Shown one piece after another: positions 43,035 to 52,158 of a stretch of DNA of 64,000 bases; position 1 is the stretch's first letter, and every line of letters starts with the position of its first letter. Both the position numbers and the translations under genes were made by a program. The stretch lies in assembly GCA_038244815.1 (NCBI GenBank), contig JBBRTB010000003.1:186001-250000 (forward strand). The letters run 5' to 3'. The notes under the pieces are model-generated. The model did not search any database and was not told the DNA's origin. It saw only the letters and a list, made by a program, of their open reading frames with translations. Source of the DNA: DASVHS01 sp038244815 (GTDB lineage: Bacteria; Acidobacteriota; Thermoanaerobaculia; Gp7-AA8).

Positions 43035-43093
43035 CCCGCCTTACGGCAGGGCGTCACCGCAACCGCCAGGACGCACGCCCCGTTCGCGTCCTG
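43035..43093 (-). promoter_or_regulatory. Structured leader of the surface-protein mRNA
   Basis: Two hairpins precede the start. CAGGACGC/GCGTCCTG (43067-43074 and 43086-43093) is a perfect eight-base stem. Closer in, minus-strand CCTGCC-GTAA-GGCGGG has a GNRA-type tetraloop and its 3' strand runs into the Shine-Dalgarno GGGAGG five bases before ATG, so folding could block the ribosome. No known riboswitch consensus was matched. Confidence 0.45.
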
Positions 43094-43201
43094 CTCCCAA
43101 TAGCTGCGCCCCGCGATTGCTAACAACTGCGGGCCGGGTGTTCCATATGATTGTGTAAGAGCATCCTACGACAGTTGGCGGCTGCGCGGGCAAATAAGAT
43201 C

Positions 43202-43340
43202 GGTTCCTGGTTCCTGGTTCCGGGCGCGAATCGATCAGCTGGCGCTCCTGCCATTCAATCCCTCGCTTCGCTCGGATGACAGATGGGATCGATGACCGAG
43301 AAGACTCGATCCCTTGGAACCGGGAACCAGGAACCAGGAA
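43202..43340. repeat. Period-7 tandem repeat in an inverted pair, with nested repeat
   Basis: GGTTCCT heptamers at 43202-43222 face inverted copies (GGAACCA-type) at 43316-43340. Inside the loop, 43258-43280 is a GTCATCCGAGCG-type repeat read on the minus strand. So two repeat families are nested at one site, upstream of the surface-protein leader. Confidence 0.8.
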
Positions 43341-43685
43341 GTAACGGCTATCCAAGGTCCATCCCAGCCACTCCAGCTGAGCAGTCTCGTCGAAGTCGAG
43401 GACTTCGGTTGTCCAGCCGGTGAGCATCCCGTCGGAGTTCGGGGGTAGGAAATTTCATTTCTTGCTCGGCACTGCGGCTCGTTCTCAAGAGCGATTCAGC
43501 GGATTTCACCTCCTCTCGGACCCGTTCGAGTCGATCCGGGAATGGCTACAGGCCGGCTGAAGCCATCGATCGCGGAGCTTTGGTGCGCCGGCGGCGCGGA
43601 ACGTGAGGCCGCGCGCCCGAAGCCGATACACGCCGCCTCGCGCCACCCTCATTTCGTATTCTGCTGTCTGTTGCCCGTGCTCAAT
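43341..43685. other. Gap with no identifiable gene
   Basis: Open minus-strand frames such as that reading TGWTTEVLDFDETAQLEWLG near 43400 look partly protein-like but run into the heptamer repeat. I cannot assign a family; probably decayed sequence. Confidence 0.35.
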
Positions 43686-43752
43686 GCACCCCGGTCTCGA
43701 CCGGGCGAGCGGCGGGCTGGGGGTGGAGCGAGCCCGGCCGAGACCGGGGTGC
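43686..43752. repeat. GCACCCCGGTCTCG element, two-arm inverted repeat
   Basis: Arms 43686-43706 and 43732-43752 are 21-base inverted copies with one mismatch. The right arm abuts the transposase remnant's reading frame, which it extends only with meaningless residues. Confidence 0.75.
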
Positions 43753-43985
43753 CGGTTCGCCGCACCGAATCGAGAATGGCGCGAATGGCCTGCCGCTCGG
43801 TGATGAAGGAGATGATCTTCATCGCTCCCCCGCAGCGAAGACAAACAAGAGGATCGATTTCGTAGATGTGGCGGATCAGGTTTGCCCAGCGCTTTCGTGC
43901 GGCCTTGCGCTCCGCGGTGCCGGGCTCTTTCGCGACCGATCCCGTCGTGGGAGCCGCGGATCCGCCCCGCTGACCGGCGCGCTTC
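43753..43985 (-). pseudogene. C-terminal remnant of an IS91-family transposase
   Basis: Read on the minus strand the frame gives ARKRWANLIRHIYEIDPLVC then LRCGGAMKIISFITERQAIR and AILDSVRRTG. This is the characteristic C-terminal block of IS91-type (Y2) transposases, with the CxxC pair. The N-terminal zinc-binding and catalytic tyrosine parts are absent, and the end is replaced by the GCACCCCGGTCTCG element. It sits against the lon stop. It is inactive and marks past mobile-element traffic. Confidence 0.7.
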
Positions 43986-43991
43986 CGCCCC

Positions 43992-46457
43992 CTATCCGCG
44001 CTGGCCTACCGGCTCAGGCGCTTCCGTGGCCGGCTCCGGCTCCGGCAGCGGCTTCGACTCGCGGCCGGCGCGCTCCGTGGTCTTCTCGCCAGCCGCGGCC
44101 TGGTCGAGCAACGCGATCTTCAAGACGTCCTCGACGTGCTCGACGAAGTAGAACGTCATGTCGCGCTTGATCGGCTCGGGCACGTCGACGAGATCGCGCT
44201 CGTTCAGCTTCGGTAGAATCACCGAGGTGATCTTCGCCGCGCGTGCGGCCAGCACCTTCTCCTTGACGCCGCCGATCGGCAGAACCTCGCCGCGCAGCGT
44301 GACTTCGCCGGTCATGGCCACGTTCCGCTTCACGGGCCGCCCCGTCAGCACGGAGATGATGGCCGTGGTGATCGTGACGCCCGCGGACGGTCCGTCCTTC
44401 GGCACCGCACCCGCCGGCACGTGGATGTGGATGTCGTGCGTCTCGAAGTAATCGGCCGGAATGCCCTGCTCGTCGGCATGCGCGCGCGCATACGTGAGCG
44501 CCGCCTGCGCCGACTCCTTCATCACCTCGCCGAGCTGGCCGGTCAGTGACAGCTTGCCCTTGCCGCGCACGGCCGTGGCCTCGATGAAGAGGATGTCGCC
44601 GCCCACCGACGTCCAGGCCAGCCCCGTGGCCACTCCCACCTGATCGCGCTCCAGAAGCTCCTCGGCGAAATGCTTCATGGGGCCGAGGTACTTGTCGATG
44701 TTGGCGTCGGTGATGCGGTATTGCTGCTCCGGTTTTCCCTCCGCCACCTGCACGGCGATCTTGCGGCAGATCGTGCCGATCTCGCGCTCCATGTTGCGCA
44801 GTCCTGCTTCCTTCGTGTAGCCGGCGATCACCTTCGTCACCCCGCCGTCGGTCCAGATCACGGCCACGTTGCTGATGCCGTTCTCGTCCATCTGCTTCGG
44901 GATGATGTGCTGCTTGGCGATCATCAGCTTCTCCTCGTCCGTGTAGCCGGAGAGACGGATGACTTCCATGCGGTCGAGGAAGGCCGGCTGAATCGTGTCG
45001 AGCACGTTCGCCGTGACGATGAACATGACGTTGGACAGATCGTACGGAACGCCGAGGTAGTGGTCGCGGAAGGAGAAGTTCTGCTCGGGGTCGAGGACCT
45101 CCAGCAACGCCGAGGACGGATCGCCGCGGTAGTCCGCACCGATCTTGTCGACCTCATCGAGCATGAAGACGGGGTTGGCCGTCTGGGCCTGGTTGATGGC
45201 CTGGATGATGCGGCCGGGCAGCGCGCCGACGTAGGTGCGGCGATGTCCGCGGATCTCGGCCTCGTCACGCACGCCGCCCAGCGAGATGCGCACGAACTTG
45301 CGGTCCAGAGCGCGGGCGATGGATCGGCCCAGCGAGGTCTTGCCGACGCCGGGAGGTCCGACGAAGCAGAGGATGGGGCCTTTCATCTTCGTCCCCTTCA
45401 GCTTGCGGACGGCCAGATACTCGAGGATGCGCTCCTTGATCTTCTCGAGGTCGTAGTGATCCTCGTCGAGGATCGTGCGCGCGCGCGCCAGGTCGTGGTT
45501 GTCGGCAGACTGCACGCTCCAGGGCAGGCCGGTCATCCAGTCGAGATAGGTGCGGATGATGGAGGTCTCCGCGGAGTCGGGATGCGAGCGCTCCAGACGC
45601 TTGATCTGCTTCTCGATCTCCTCGCGCGCCTCCTGCGGGATGGCCTTCTCCTCGATCCTCTTGCGGTAGTTCTCGACCTCCTCGGCCAGCTCTTCGCCTT
45701 CGCCGAGCTCGGACTGGATGGCCTTGAGCTGCTGGCGCAGGAAGTACTCGCGCTGGCTCTTGTTCATCTCGCCCTGCGCGGCGGTGGAGATCTCCTGCTG
45801 CATGGTGAGCAGGTTGATCTCGCGCGTCAGCATCTCGTTGACTTTCTTCAGGCGGTCGACGGGATCGATGGTCTCGAGGATTCCCTGGGCCTCCTCGAGC
45901 TTGAGATCGAGGTTCGAGGCCGCCAGGTCGGTGAGGCGCGCCGGATCGTCGAGGTTGGCGGCGATGACCATGACCTCAGGCGAGATGTTCTTGCCGAGGG
46001 AGACGGCGCGGTCGAGGTTCTGCTTGACCGAGCGGATGAGGGCCTCGACCTCGAGCGGACGGTCTTTCCCGGCCGGCTCCTCGATGCGCGTGATCTTGGC
46101 CTTGAAGAACGGCGCGGTCTGGATGAAGTAGTCGATGCGCGCGCGGGACAGGCCCTGCACGAGGATGCGGATGCGGCCGTCGGGCAGCTTGAGCATCCTC
46201 ATGATGATGGCCACGGTTCCGACGCGGTAGAGATCGTCCTCGCCGGGATCCTCGTTCTGAAAATCCTTCTGGGCCGTGAGCATGATGACGCGGTTCTCGG
46301 CCAGGGCCTGGTCGACGGCGTTGATCGATTTCTCGCGCGACACCGACAGCGGCACGATGATGAACGGGAAGATCACCAGGTCCTTGAGCGGCAGGACCGG
46401 AAGGACGTCGGGGATTTTGATCGCTTCTTCTTTCGCGGTTTCGTTCGCGTCAGTCAT
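43992..46457 (-). CDS. lon: ATP-dependent protease La (Lon)
   Basis: The cytoplasmic AAA+ serine protease. The N-terminal LON substrate-binding domain starts LPVLPLKDLVIFPFIIVPL. The AAA+ core has Walker A GPPGVGKTSLG (Lys near residue 373) and MLDEVDKIGADYRGDP; the protease domain has the catalytic Ser near residue 691 in KDGPSAGVTIT and the partner Lys in GGVKEKVLAA. Length 821. The last ~35 residues are a Pro/Glu-rich tail not typical of Lon. A single-gene unit upstream of the IS91 remnant. Confidence 0.96.
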   Translation of the reverse strand: MTDANETAKEEAIKIPDVLPVLPLKDLVIFPFIIVPLSVSREKSINAVDQALAENRVIMLTAQKDFQNEDPGEDDLYRVGTVAIIMRMLKLPDGRIRILVQGLSRARIDYFIQTAPFFKAKITRIEEPAGKDRPLEVEALIRSVKQNLDRAVSLGKNISPEVMVIAANLDDPARLTDLAASNLDLKLEEAQGILETIDPVDRLKKVNEMLTREINLLTMQQEISTAAQGEMNKSQREYFLRQQLKAIQSELGEGEELAEEVENYRKRIEEKAIPQEAREEIEKQIKRLERSHPDSAETSIIRTYLDWMTGLPWSVQSADNHDLARARTILDEDHYDLEKIKERILEYLAVRKLKGTKMKGPILCFVGPPGVGKTSLGRSIARALDRKFVRISLGGVRDEAEIRGHRRTYVGALPGRIIQAINQAQTANPVFMLDEVDKIGADYRGDPSSALLEVLDPEQNFSFRDHYLGVPYDLSNVMFIVTANVLDTIQPAFLDRMEVIRLSGYTDEEKLMIAKQHIIPKQMDENGISNVAVIWTDGGVTKVIAGYTKEAGLRNMEREIGTICRKIAVQVAEGKPEQQYRITDANIDKYLGPMKHFAEELLERDQVGVATGLAWTSVGGDILFIEATAVRGKGKLSLTGQLGEVMKESAQAALTYARAHADEQGIPADYFETHDIHIHVPAGAVPKDGPSAGVTITTAIISVLTGRPVKRNVAMTGEVTLRGEVLPIGGVKEKVLAARAAKITSVILPKLNERDLVDVPEPIKRDMTFYFVEHVEDVLKIALLDQAAAGEKTTERAGRESKPLPEPEPATEAPEPVGQRG

Positions 46458-46510
46458 CTTGACCTCTTAAATGCGAGGGAGACCCTCGACACTCTCCTGC
46501 AAGTTCAGTG

Positions 46511-46957
46511 CTATTTCAACCGGTGCAGTTCCTTGACGAAAGCATCCACATCCTCGAAGCGCCGGTACACCGAGGCGAAGCGGACGTAGGCAACGGGATC
46601 GAGCCCGCGCAAGCGGTCCATCACCAGATGCCCGAGCTGCTGGCTGGAAATCTCCCGATCGCCGGAGTCATTCATCGTTGCCTCGATCGAATCGGCTACC
46701 CGTTCCAGTTCACCCTGCGGCACGGGACGCTTGCGGCAGGCCACCTGCAGCCCCCGCATCAGCTTCTCCCGGTCGTACGGCTCGCGGCGCTGATCGCGCT
46801 TGACGACCTGGAACGCCAGGTGCTCGATCTTCTCGTAACTCGTGAAGCGCCGGCCGCATTGGATGCATTCGCGCCTCCGGCGGATGACCTCACCCTCGCG
46901 GCTCTCGCGCGAGTCGACCACCCGGTCTTCCGTATTGGCGCAGAACGGACAGCGCAT
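46511..46957 (-). CDS. nrdR: Transcriptional repressor NrdR
   Basis: Represses ribonucleotide reductase genes in response to bound ATP/dATP. The N-terminal zinc ribbon uses Cys3, Cys6, Cys31 and Cys34 (MRCPFC and ECIQCGRRFTSYE). The ATP-cone domain follows with VVKRDQRREPYDREKLMRGL. 148 residues is the normal length. Its NrdR-box targets are not in this window. It is 53 bases upstream of lon and 15 bases downstream of the flippase-like gene. Confidence 0.96.
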   Translation of the reverse strand: MRCPFCANTEDRVVDSRESREGEVIRRRRECIQCGRRFTSYEKIEHLAFQVVKRDQRREPYDREKLMRGLQVACRKRPVPQGELERVADSIEATMNDSGDREISSQQLGHLVMDRLRGLDPVAYVRFASVYRRFEDVDAFVKELHRLK

Positions 46958-46972
46958 CTGGCCGAGCGTATA

Positions 46973-48019
46973 TCACGAGATGTTGCCGGGCGAGCCCTGG
47001 TCCGGATCGCTCGACGTCTTCGGCGCCCGGGACGACGCTACGTCCCGCCACCGCAAACCCTCGCGCGCGAACAACAACAAGCCGGTCACGAGCACCGGCA
47101 GCGTACCCACGACATGAAAGAGCACGGCCGTGGCCACTGAGGAGTCGATGTCGAAGCCATAGAAGTTCGTGAGCACGAGCTGACAGGCCTTGTGGAAGCC
47201 GCCCACGCCACCCGGCGTGGGAATGGCCAGACCAACCGTGGTGATGCCGTTGACGAAGATCGCCGAGTCCCACGGCAGCGGATGGTGCAGCGCCAGCACC
47301 GTGAAGATGAACTGCGAGGTCAGGCAGAACCAGATGCCGGCTGTGCAGAACAGCACGAACGAAAGCACGCGCCAGCGCCGGGCGATGGCCAGCGTCTCCA
47401 CGAACGTATCGAAGAAGTTCATCCAGGCGTTGCGGAAGCGGAGCGGAACGGCGCGGCCGATGAACTGGTGGGCCCGGCGGATGACGCCGCGAAACAGGAA
47501 CAGACCGGCGATGAACGTGGAGACTACGAGCAGCAGCGCGATCGACGCCACCGCTCCCGCTTTCACGACGAAGAACCATTTGTTGTCCGCAAAGTCGTTC
47601 CAGTGACGGACCGCGAAGAAGATGAAGAGCGAGAGGATGCTGTAGAGATCGAGGATGCGCTCGATCAGCACGGTGCCGAGCGCGCCGGAAAAGCGCAGGC
47701 TGGTGCGCCGGGCCAGCAGAGCCGGCCGGGCCACGTCCGAAGCGCGTACGGGCAGAATCGTGGAGAGCATGTACCCGACCGCGGTGGCGAAGAACGTCGC
47801 GTACAGCGGCGGCGGGTGGTCGGGATCGAGCAGCGTGCGCCAGCGCGCGGTGCGAAACAGAATCGCGCAGAAGTTGACGAAAAGGCCGATGGCGAGCCAC
47901 TTCGGGTCGGTCGACCGGAGAATGACCCAGACATCGCCGAGGTTGGCATTCCTGAGGAACAGGTAAAGGAAGAGAATCGTGACCACGGCGATCGCCGCGA
48001 TCTGGAGAGTACGCTTCAA
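46973..48019 (-). CDS. Flippase-like (UPF0104/LPG synthase-type) membrane protein
   Basis: A polytopic membrane protein of the lysylphosphatidylglycerol synthase TM region family (UPF0104), 348 residues. About eight hydrophobic helices are visible, with family blocks GLFVNFCAILFRTARWRTLL, GYMLSTILPVRASDVARPAL and TPGGVGGFHKACQLVLTNFY. The soluble synthase domain of true MprF is absent, so a lipid or glycan-lipid flippase-type role is more likely. Start ATG 48019. Confidence 0.85.
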   Translation of the reverse strand: MKRTLQIAAIAVVTILFLYLFLRNANLGDVWVILRSTDPKWLAIGLFVNFCAILFRTARWRTLLDPDHPPPLYATFFATAVGYMLSTILPVRASDVARPALLARRTSLRFSGALGTVLIERILDLYSILSLFIFFAVRHWNDFADNKWFFVVKAGAVASIALLLVVSTFIAGLFLFRGVIRRAHQFIGRAVPLRFRNAWMNFFDTFVETLAIARRWRVLSFVLFCTAGIWFCLTSQFIFTVLALHHPLPWDSAIFVNGITTVGLAIPTPGGVGGFHKACQLVLTNFYGFDIDSSVATAVLFHVVGTLPVLVTGLLLFAREGLRWRDVASSRAPKTSSDPDQGSPGNIS

Positions 48020-48041
48020 TGTGCGCGCGTTCTACCATATC

Positions 48042-48136
48042 GGGTTGCCGGGTTGCCGGGTTGCCGGGTGGCGGTTAGCGGTAAGCGGTAACGCGGGTAA
48101 CCGGTAACGGCTATCAGCTAACCGCTAACCGCTAAC
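48042..48136. repeat. Period-8 and period-7 tandem repeats, inverted
   Basis: Three GGGTTGCC octamers (48042-48065) lead into GCGGTTA/GCGGTAA heptamers, which face inverted GCTAACC heptamers up to 48136. It fills the divergent space between the flippase-like gene and the HDAC gene, ending seven bases before the HDAC start. Confidence 0.8.
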
Positions 48137-48142
48137 CACGTC

Positions 48143-49081
48143 ATGCTCAACATCTATACGAACAGCATCTTCCGCCGGCACAACACGGGCGTGGGTCATC
48201 CCGAGACGGCCGAGCGGCTGGATGCGGCGATGACCGGCGTCACGCGCGCCGGGTTGAGCGACCGCATCGTGGGCGACGGCGAGATCCATCCCGACACCGG
48301 ACGCATCATCGCCAAGGTGCACACGCCCGATCTGGAGGGAGAGCTCGAAGACGCCTGCCGCGCCGGATACCGCCTCTTCCATTCGCTCGACAATCCGATC
48401 TCGTCGTCGACGTTCGCCGCAGCGCGCGCCGCGGTGTCGACCTCGCTCGCCGCCGCGGACCACATCTGGCGCCAGAACCTGTCGACGCGCGCCTTCATCG
48501 TGGCCCGCCCTCCGGGCCATCACGCCGAGCGTGCCGAAGCGATGGGCTTCTGCTTCTTCAATACCGTCGCCTGCGTCGCCGAGTGGCTGCGCGAACAGAA
48601 CGGCGTCGAGCGCGTCTTCATCTTCGACTTCGACGTCCATCACGGGAACGGCACGCAGCATCTGTTCGAAGAGCGCGACGACGTCTTCTACGCCTCGATG
48701 CACCGCTATCCGTTCTATCCGGGCACCGGCGCCGCCGACGAGATCGGCGTCGGCAAAGGGCGGGGCTTCACGAAGAACATCCCCTTCGACGGCGGAGCGG
48801 GCGACGCAGACTATCTGCGCGCGGTCGAAGACGAAGTGCTGCGGGCCATCGATGACTACCAGCCGAACGCCATCCTCCTCTCTGCCGGCTTCGACGCCCA
48901 TCGCCGCGATCCACTCGGGGGCATGCGCGTGACCGAGCAGGCGTACGGCGAGATCACGCGCAGGATCGTGGAGACGGCCGGGAAACATTGCCAGGGACGC
49001 GTGCTTTCGCTGCTGGAAGGGGGTTACGATATGGAAGGGCTCGCCGCAAGCGTCGCCGAACATGTCGCGGCGATGTCGTGA
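48143..49081 (+). CDS. Histone deacetylase-family (acetoin-utilization-like) amidohydrolase
   Basis: A zinc deacetylase of the HDAC/AcuC/acetylpolyamine amidohydrolase superfamily, 312 residues. Core motifs are GVGHPETAERL, RPPGHHAERAEAMGFCFFNT with the paired active-site His, the zinc ligands in FIFDFDVHHGNGTQ, and LSAGFDAHRRDPLGG. The substrate in bacteria is usually an acetylated small molecule or polyamine, or acetyl-lysine of a protein. It is followed after three bases by the Coa1-like gene. Confidence 0.92.
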   Translation: MLNIYTNSIFRRHNTGVGHPETAERLDAAMTGVTRAGLSDRIVGDGEIHPDTGRIIAKVHTPDLEGELEDACRAGYRLFHSLDNPISSSTFAAARAAVSTSLAAADHIWRQNLSTRAFIVARPPGHHAERAEAMGFCFFNTVACVAEWLREQNGVERVFIFDFDVHHGNGTQHLFEERDDVFYASMHRYPFYPGTGAADEIGVGKGRGFTKNIPFDGGAGDADYLRAVEDEVLRAIDDYQPNAILLSAGFDAHRRDPLGGMRVTEQAYGEITRRIVETAGKHCQGRVLSLLEGGYDMEGLAASVAEHVAAMS

Positions 49082-49084
49082 GGA

Positions 49085-49561
49085 ATGATGACTGTCGACT
49101 ATACGAAACCTCCCCAGTTCCCGCCCCCGCCGCCGGCGTATCCGCCCGGAGGTCCCACTCCTCCATCCGGCCCGAGCACGAAGAAAACCTGCGGCACTAT
49201 CGCGCTCGTTGGCTGCGGCATCGTCATCGTGGCGCTCGTGGCCATCACCGCCGGAATCGTCTATTTCGTCTTCGGCATGATCAAGTCGTCGTACGTCTAC
49301 AAGAACGCCGTGCAGCGCGCGGAGTCGAACCCGCAGGTCATCGCCCTCCTCGGCTCACCGGTCGAAACCGGCTGGTGGGTGAGAGGCAGCGTGAACATCG
49401 ACAACGATCGCGGGCACGCCGACATCACCATTCCTCTCGTTGGTCCGAAAGGGGAAGCGAAGATCTATTGCGTGGCCTCGCGGTCGCGGGACGACTGGAC
49501 GTTCGAGGAACTGAAGGTCGTTCCCGACAAGGGCGGGACGACGATCGACGTGCTCAAGTGA
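49085..49561 (+). CDS. Single-span membrane protein with Coa1-like domain
   Basis: 158 residues. The N-terminal ~35 residues are Pro-rich and soluble, then one long membrane helix (residues ~37-68). The C-terminal domain has the pattern of the cytochrome c oxidase assembly factor Coa1/Tim21 fold: KNAVQRAESNPQVIALLGSP, then GHADITIPLVGPKGEAKIYC. In bacteria such proteins are mostly unstudied, so no respiratory role can be claimed. It is translated right after the HDAC gene, and converges on the glycosyltransferase. Confidence 0.7.
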   Translation: MMTVDYTKPPQFPPPPPAYPPGGPTPPSGPSTKKTCGTIALVGCGIVIVALVAITAGIVYFVFGMIKSSYVYKNAVQRAESNPQVIALLGSPVETGWWVRGSVNIDNDRGHADITIPLVGPKGEAKIYCVASRSRDDWTFEELKVVPDKGGTTIDVLK

Positions 49562-50671
49562 TCAGCGGCGCGTTTCGAGAATCGCCGAGTACAGCGTCTC
49601 CAGCCGCGCGATCCGCAGGTCCTTCGAGAATCCGCTGACGACGTGCTGGCGCGCCTTTCGGGCCACGGCGGCCGCGCGCGCGCGGTCTTCGATGACTTCC
49701 AGGATCGCCGCCGCCAGCGCGGCGCGGTCGCGCATCGGGATGAGCCATCCCACGTCCGGAGAGGAAACCAGCTCGCGGTTGCCGCCCGCGTCGGTGGCGA
49801 TCACCGGCTTCTGCATGGCCATGGCTTCCCGGATCGTGCCGGTGATGCCGGTGCCGGCCCACGAGGCGTCGACGACGACATCGCACGACGCCAGCACATT
49901 GGCCATGTCGTCGCGGAACTCGACCGCCGTCACATGCGATGAGATTCCGCAGGCGGCCGCGTATTTGCGCACACCCGTTTTCTCCGCCTCATCGCGGCAG
50001 CCGATCAGGGCGACGTGGACTTCGGGCTGACGGGGAACAAGCGCGGCCACCGCGTCGATGAGCTCCTTCCATCCTTTCCAGTCGCGCACGCCGACCTGGC
50101 CGACGAGAAAACGGTCCGGCGCCAGTTCCTTCTCGCGGCGGAAGGCCAGGGGATCGTGCCCGGAAGGATCGAACAGCGTGACGTCGGTGCCTGCGTAGAC
50201 TACTTCCACCTTCTGTGGCGGCAGCTTGCCGCTGGACACGATCACATCCTTGATCTGGCGGCAGACAGTGACGACGCGGTCGACCCGGCGCGTGCGGTAC
50301 TTGCCGCGGTTCCAGACATCGAGCGGGAACGAAACGCCGCGATTGACGACGAACGCTCCGACGGGCGCGCGCATCGTCGCGGCCAGGGCGATGGCGTGGG
50401 CGATCCCTTTGTGCACGTGGATCACATCCGGCCGCAACTCGTCGATCAGCCGGCGCATGACGAACATACTGGAGAGGTCGAACTGGTGGCGCATGCGCAG
50501 CGGACGGAAACGCACTCCCTGTCCGGCCGCACGCCCGGCGAGCGAGGAGCCGGCTCGGCTGACGATGGTCACGTCGTGGCCGCGCTCCTGCAGTCCGGCC
50601 GCGGCCTGGAACATCTGGTGCACCGAGCCGGTGTTGAACTGATTGAACTCGAGGACCTGGAAGATTCGCAT
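49562..50671 (-). CDS. Glycosyltransferase family 4-like protein
   Basis: A GT-B-fold glycosyltransferase, 369 residues. The N-terminal half has NTGSVHQMFQAAAGLQERGH and RPDVIHVHKGIAHA; the C-terminal half has LVGQVGVRDWKGWKELIDAV and the donor-binding EX7E-like TIREAMAMQKPVIATDAGGN. ATG 50671 is the natural start (MRIFQVLEFNQFN); the longer open frame is a shadow of the hydrolase. Likely adds a sugar in polysaccharide or lipid glycan synthesis; donor and acceptor unknown. Divergent from the hydrolase. Confidence 0.88.
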   Translation of the reverse strand: MRIFQVLEFNQFNTGSVHQMFQAAAGLQERGHDVTIVSRAGSSLAGRAAGQGVRFRPLRMRHQFDLSSMFVMRRLIDELRPDVIHVHKGIAHAIALAATMRAPVGAFVVNRGVSFPLDVWNRGKYRTRRVDRVVTVCRQIKDVIVSSGKLPPQKVEVVYAGTDVTLFDPSGHDPLAFRREKELAPDRFLVGQVGVRDWKGWKELIDAVAALVPRQPEVHVALIGCRDEAEKTGVRKYAAACGISSHVTAVEFRDDMANVLASCDVVVDASWAGTGITGTIREAMAMQKPVIATDAGGNRELVSSPDVGWLIPMRDRAALAAAILEVIEDRARAAAVARKARQHVVSGFSKDLRIARLETLYSAILETRR

Positions 50672-50836
50672 CGCGACGCTCGCGATTATCGCGATCCCCT
50701 GCTCCTGCACAACCGGGCGCACGAGAGGGGCGAGCCGGCCGGCCACCGACTCCATGTCCGGCACAGCATCATCAGATTCTTTCGGGAGTAATACCTCTCC
50801 ATGACAAACTCTTCGGCGTTGCAGTATCGTTCTGTC

Positions 50837-51592
50837 ATGCGACGAACCAGCCTGGGGATCTTCCTCCTCCTGCTTGCCACCACTGGCGGGGCAGCCGAAA
50901 ACGTGACGTTCCATTCCGCGGCCGGCGAGGCCCGAGGTTACCTGGCCACGCCGGCGAAGGACATGGGGTTGCATCCCGCCATCATCGTCATTCAGGAATG
51001 GTGGGGTCTCAACGACTGGGTAAAGCAACAGACGCAGAGATTCGCGGATCAGGGTTATGTCGCCCTGGCCGTCGATCTGTATCGGGGCAAGGTGGCCACG
51101 ACCGCGGAGGAAGCGCACGAACTGATGCGCGGAATGCCGGAAGACCGGGCCATCGCCGATCTCCAAGGCGGTTTCGATTACCTCTCCGCGCGTAAAGATG
51201 TCGACCCGAAACGGATCGGTGTCATCGGCTGGTGCATGGGAGGCGGATACGCACTGATGTTCGTAACCGCCGAGCCGCGCCTGGCGGCGGGAGTGGTGAA
51301 CTACGGACATCTGATGACGGATCCAAAGACGATCTCGGGCATTGGCGTTCCTCTTCTCGGCAACTTCGGGGAGGAAGATCGCGGGATCCCGGCGGCGGAC
51401 GTCCACGATTTCGAGACCGCGCTCCGGAAAGCCGGGAAGAGTGCCGACTTCAAGGTGTACGCGGGCGCGGGGCACGCGTTCATGAACCCGAACAACAAGG
51501 GGGGCTACGTTGCCGAGGCGGCATCCGACGCCTGGAAACGGATTGACCGTTTCTTCGCCGAGCGATTGCATGGTAACATGCCAAACTCTTGA
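50837..51592 (+). CDS. Secreted dienelactone hydrolase-family protein
   Basis: An alpha/beta hydrolase of the dienelactone hydrolase family, 251 residues. A signal peptide (MRRTSLGIFLLLLATTGGAA) sends it out of the cytoplasm. The typical PAIIVIQEWWGLNDWVKQQT, nucleophile elbow GVIGWCMGGGYAL with the catalytic Cys, and the late Asp (FGEEDRGIP) and His (AGAGHAFMNP) are all visible. Substrate unknown. The frame continues upstream to ATG 50801, but the signal supports 50837. Confidence 0.9.
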   Translation: MRRTSLGIFLLLLATTGGAAENVTFHSAAGEARGYLATPAKDMGLHPAIIVIQEWWGLNDWVKQQTQRFADQGYVALAVDLYRGKVATTAEEAHELMRGMPEDRAIADLQGGFDYLSARKDVDPKRIGVIGWCMGGGYALMFVTAEPRLAAGVVNYGHLMTDPKTISGIGVPLLGNFGEEDRGIPAADVHDFETALRKAGKSADFKVYAGAGHAFMNPNNKGGYVAEAASDAWKRIDRFFAERLHGNMPNS

Positions 51593-51618
51593 TTATACAG
51601 GACATCGGTGATTCGCAG

Positions 51619-52158
51619 GTGACCGCGCAGCGTGGGGTGGAGGATGGCTTGCCGAAGGAAAAACAGCCAAATCGAGAACAGATCAAGGTAACGGACAAAC
51701 GGATCTTCACGCCCGATGGTGAGATCCGCGAGGAATTCCGTCAGGACATCAAGCCTGCCGATCCCTTCGTGAAGACGCCGGAAACGCCGGCGCCGAAACC
51801 GGCCGAAACGAAGCCGGCGGGCTCAAAGGCACCCACGCAGCCGGAAGCGAACGACCGCCGTACCGGTTCTGAGCGCCGGCGCACATTGGCGGATCGCGCG
51901 GAAAATCCGGGCACACCGTTTACGAACTTTCTCGAGCCGCTCATCGCGCAGGCTTACATGAGCCTGGGAATGTTGCCGAACCCCTATCAACAGCAGCCGA
52001 AAGCCGATGTAGGCTCGGCACGGCAGATGATCGATATCCTTTCTCTATTGCAGGAGAAGACCGCCGGCAATCTGACACCTGATGAGGAAGAGTTTCTGAA
52101 CATCTATCTCGGCGAGTTGAAACTCGCCTATGTGAAGATCACCAAGAATCTGGCATGA
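51619..52158 (+). CDS. DUF1844 domain protein
   Basis: About 180 residues. A Pro/Lys/Glu-rich, low-complexity N-terminal half (KTPETPAPKPAETKPAGSKA) leads to a short DUF1844 domain (residues ~105-180): FTNFLEPLIAQAYMSLGMLP and QMIDILSLLQEKTAGNLTPD. The exact start is uncertain: GTG 51619 or, in the same frame, TTG 51589. Function unknown. Its stop overlaps the next start (ATGA), so it is coupled to the TPR membrane protein. Confidence 0.75.
   Translation: MTAQRGVEDGLPKEKQPNREQIKVTDKRIFTPDGEIREEFRQDIKPADPFVKTPETPAPKPAETKPAGSKAPTQPEANDRRTGSERRRTLADRAENPGTPFTNFLEPLIAQAYMSLGMLPNPYQQQPKADVGSARQMIDILSLLQEKTAGNLTPDEEEFLNIYLGELKLAYVKITKNLA

Noticed and set aside
43021..43160. Cyclic-dinucleotide (GEMM) riboswitch upstream of the surface protein
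   Set aside because: The GCAAA and GGTAGC-type consensus blocks are not present, although the leader is structured.
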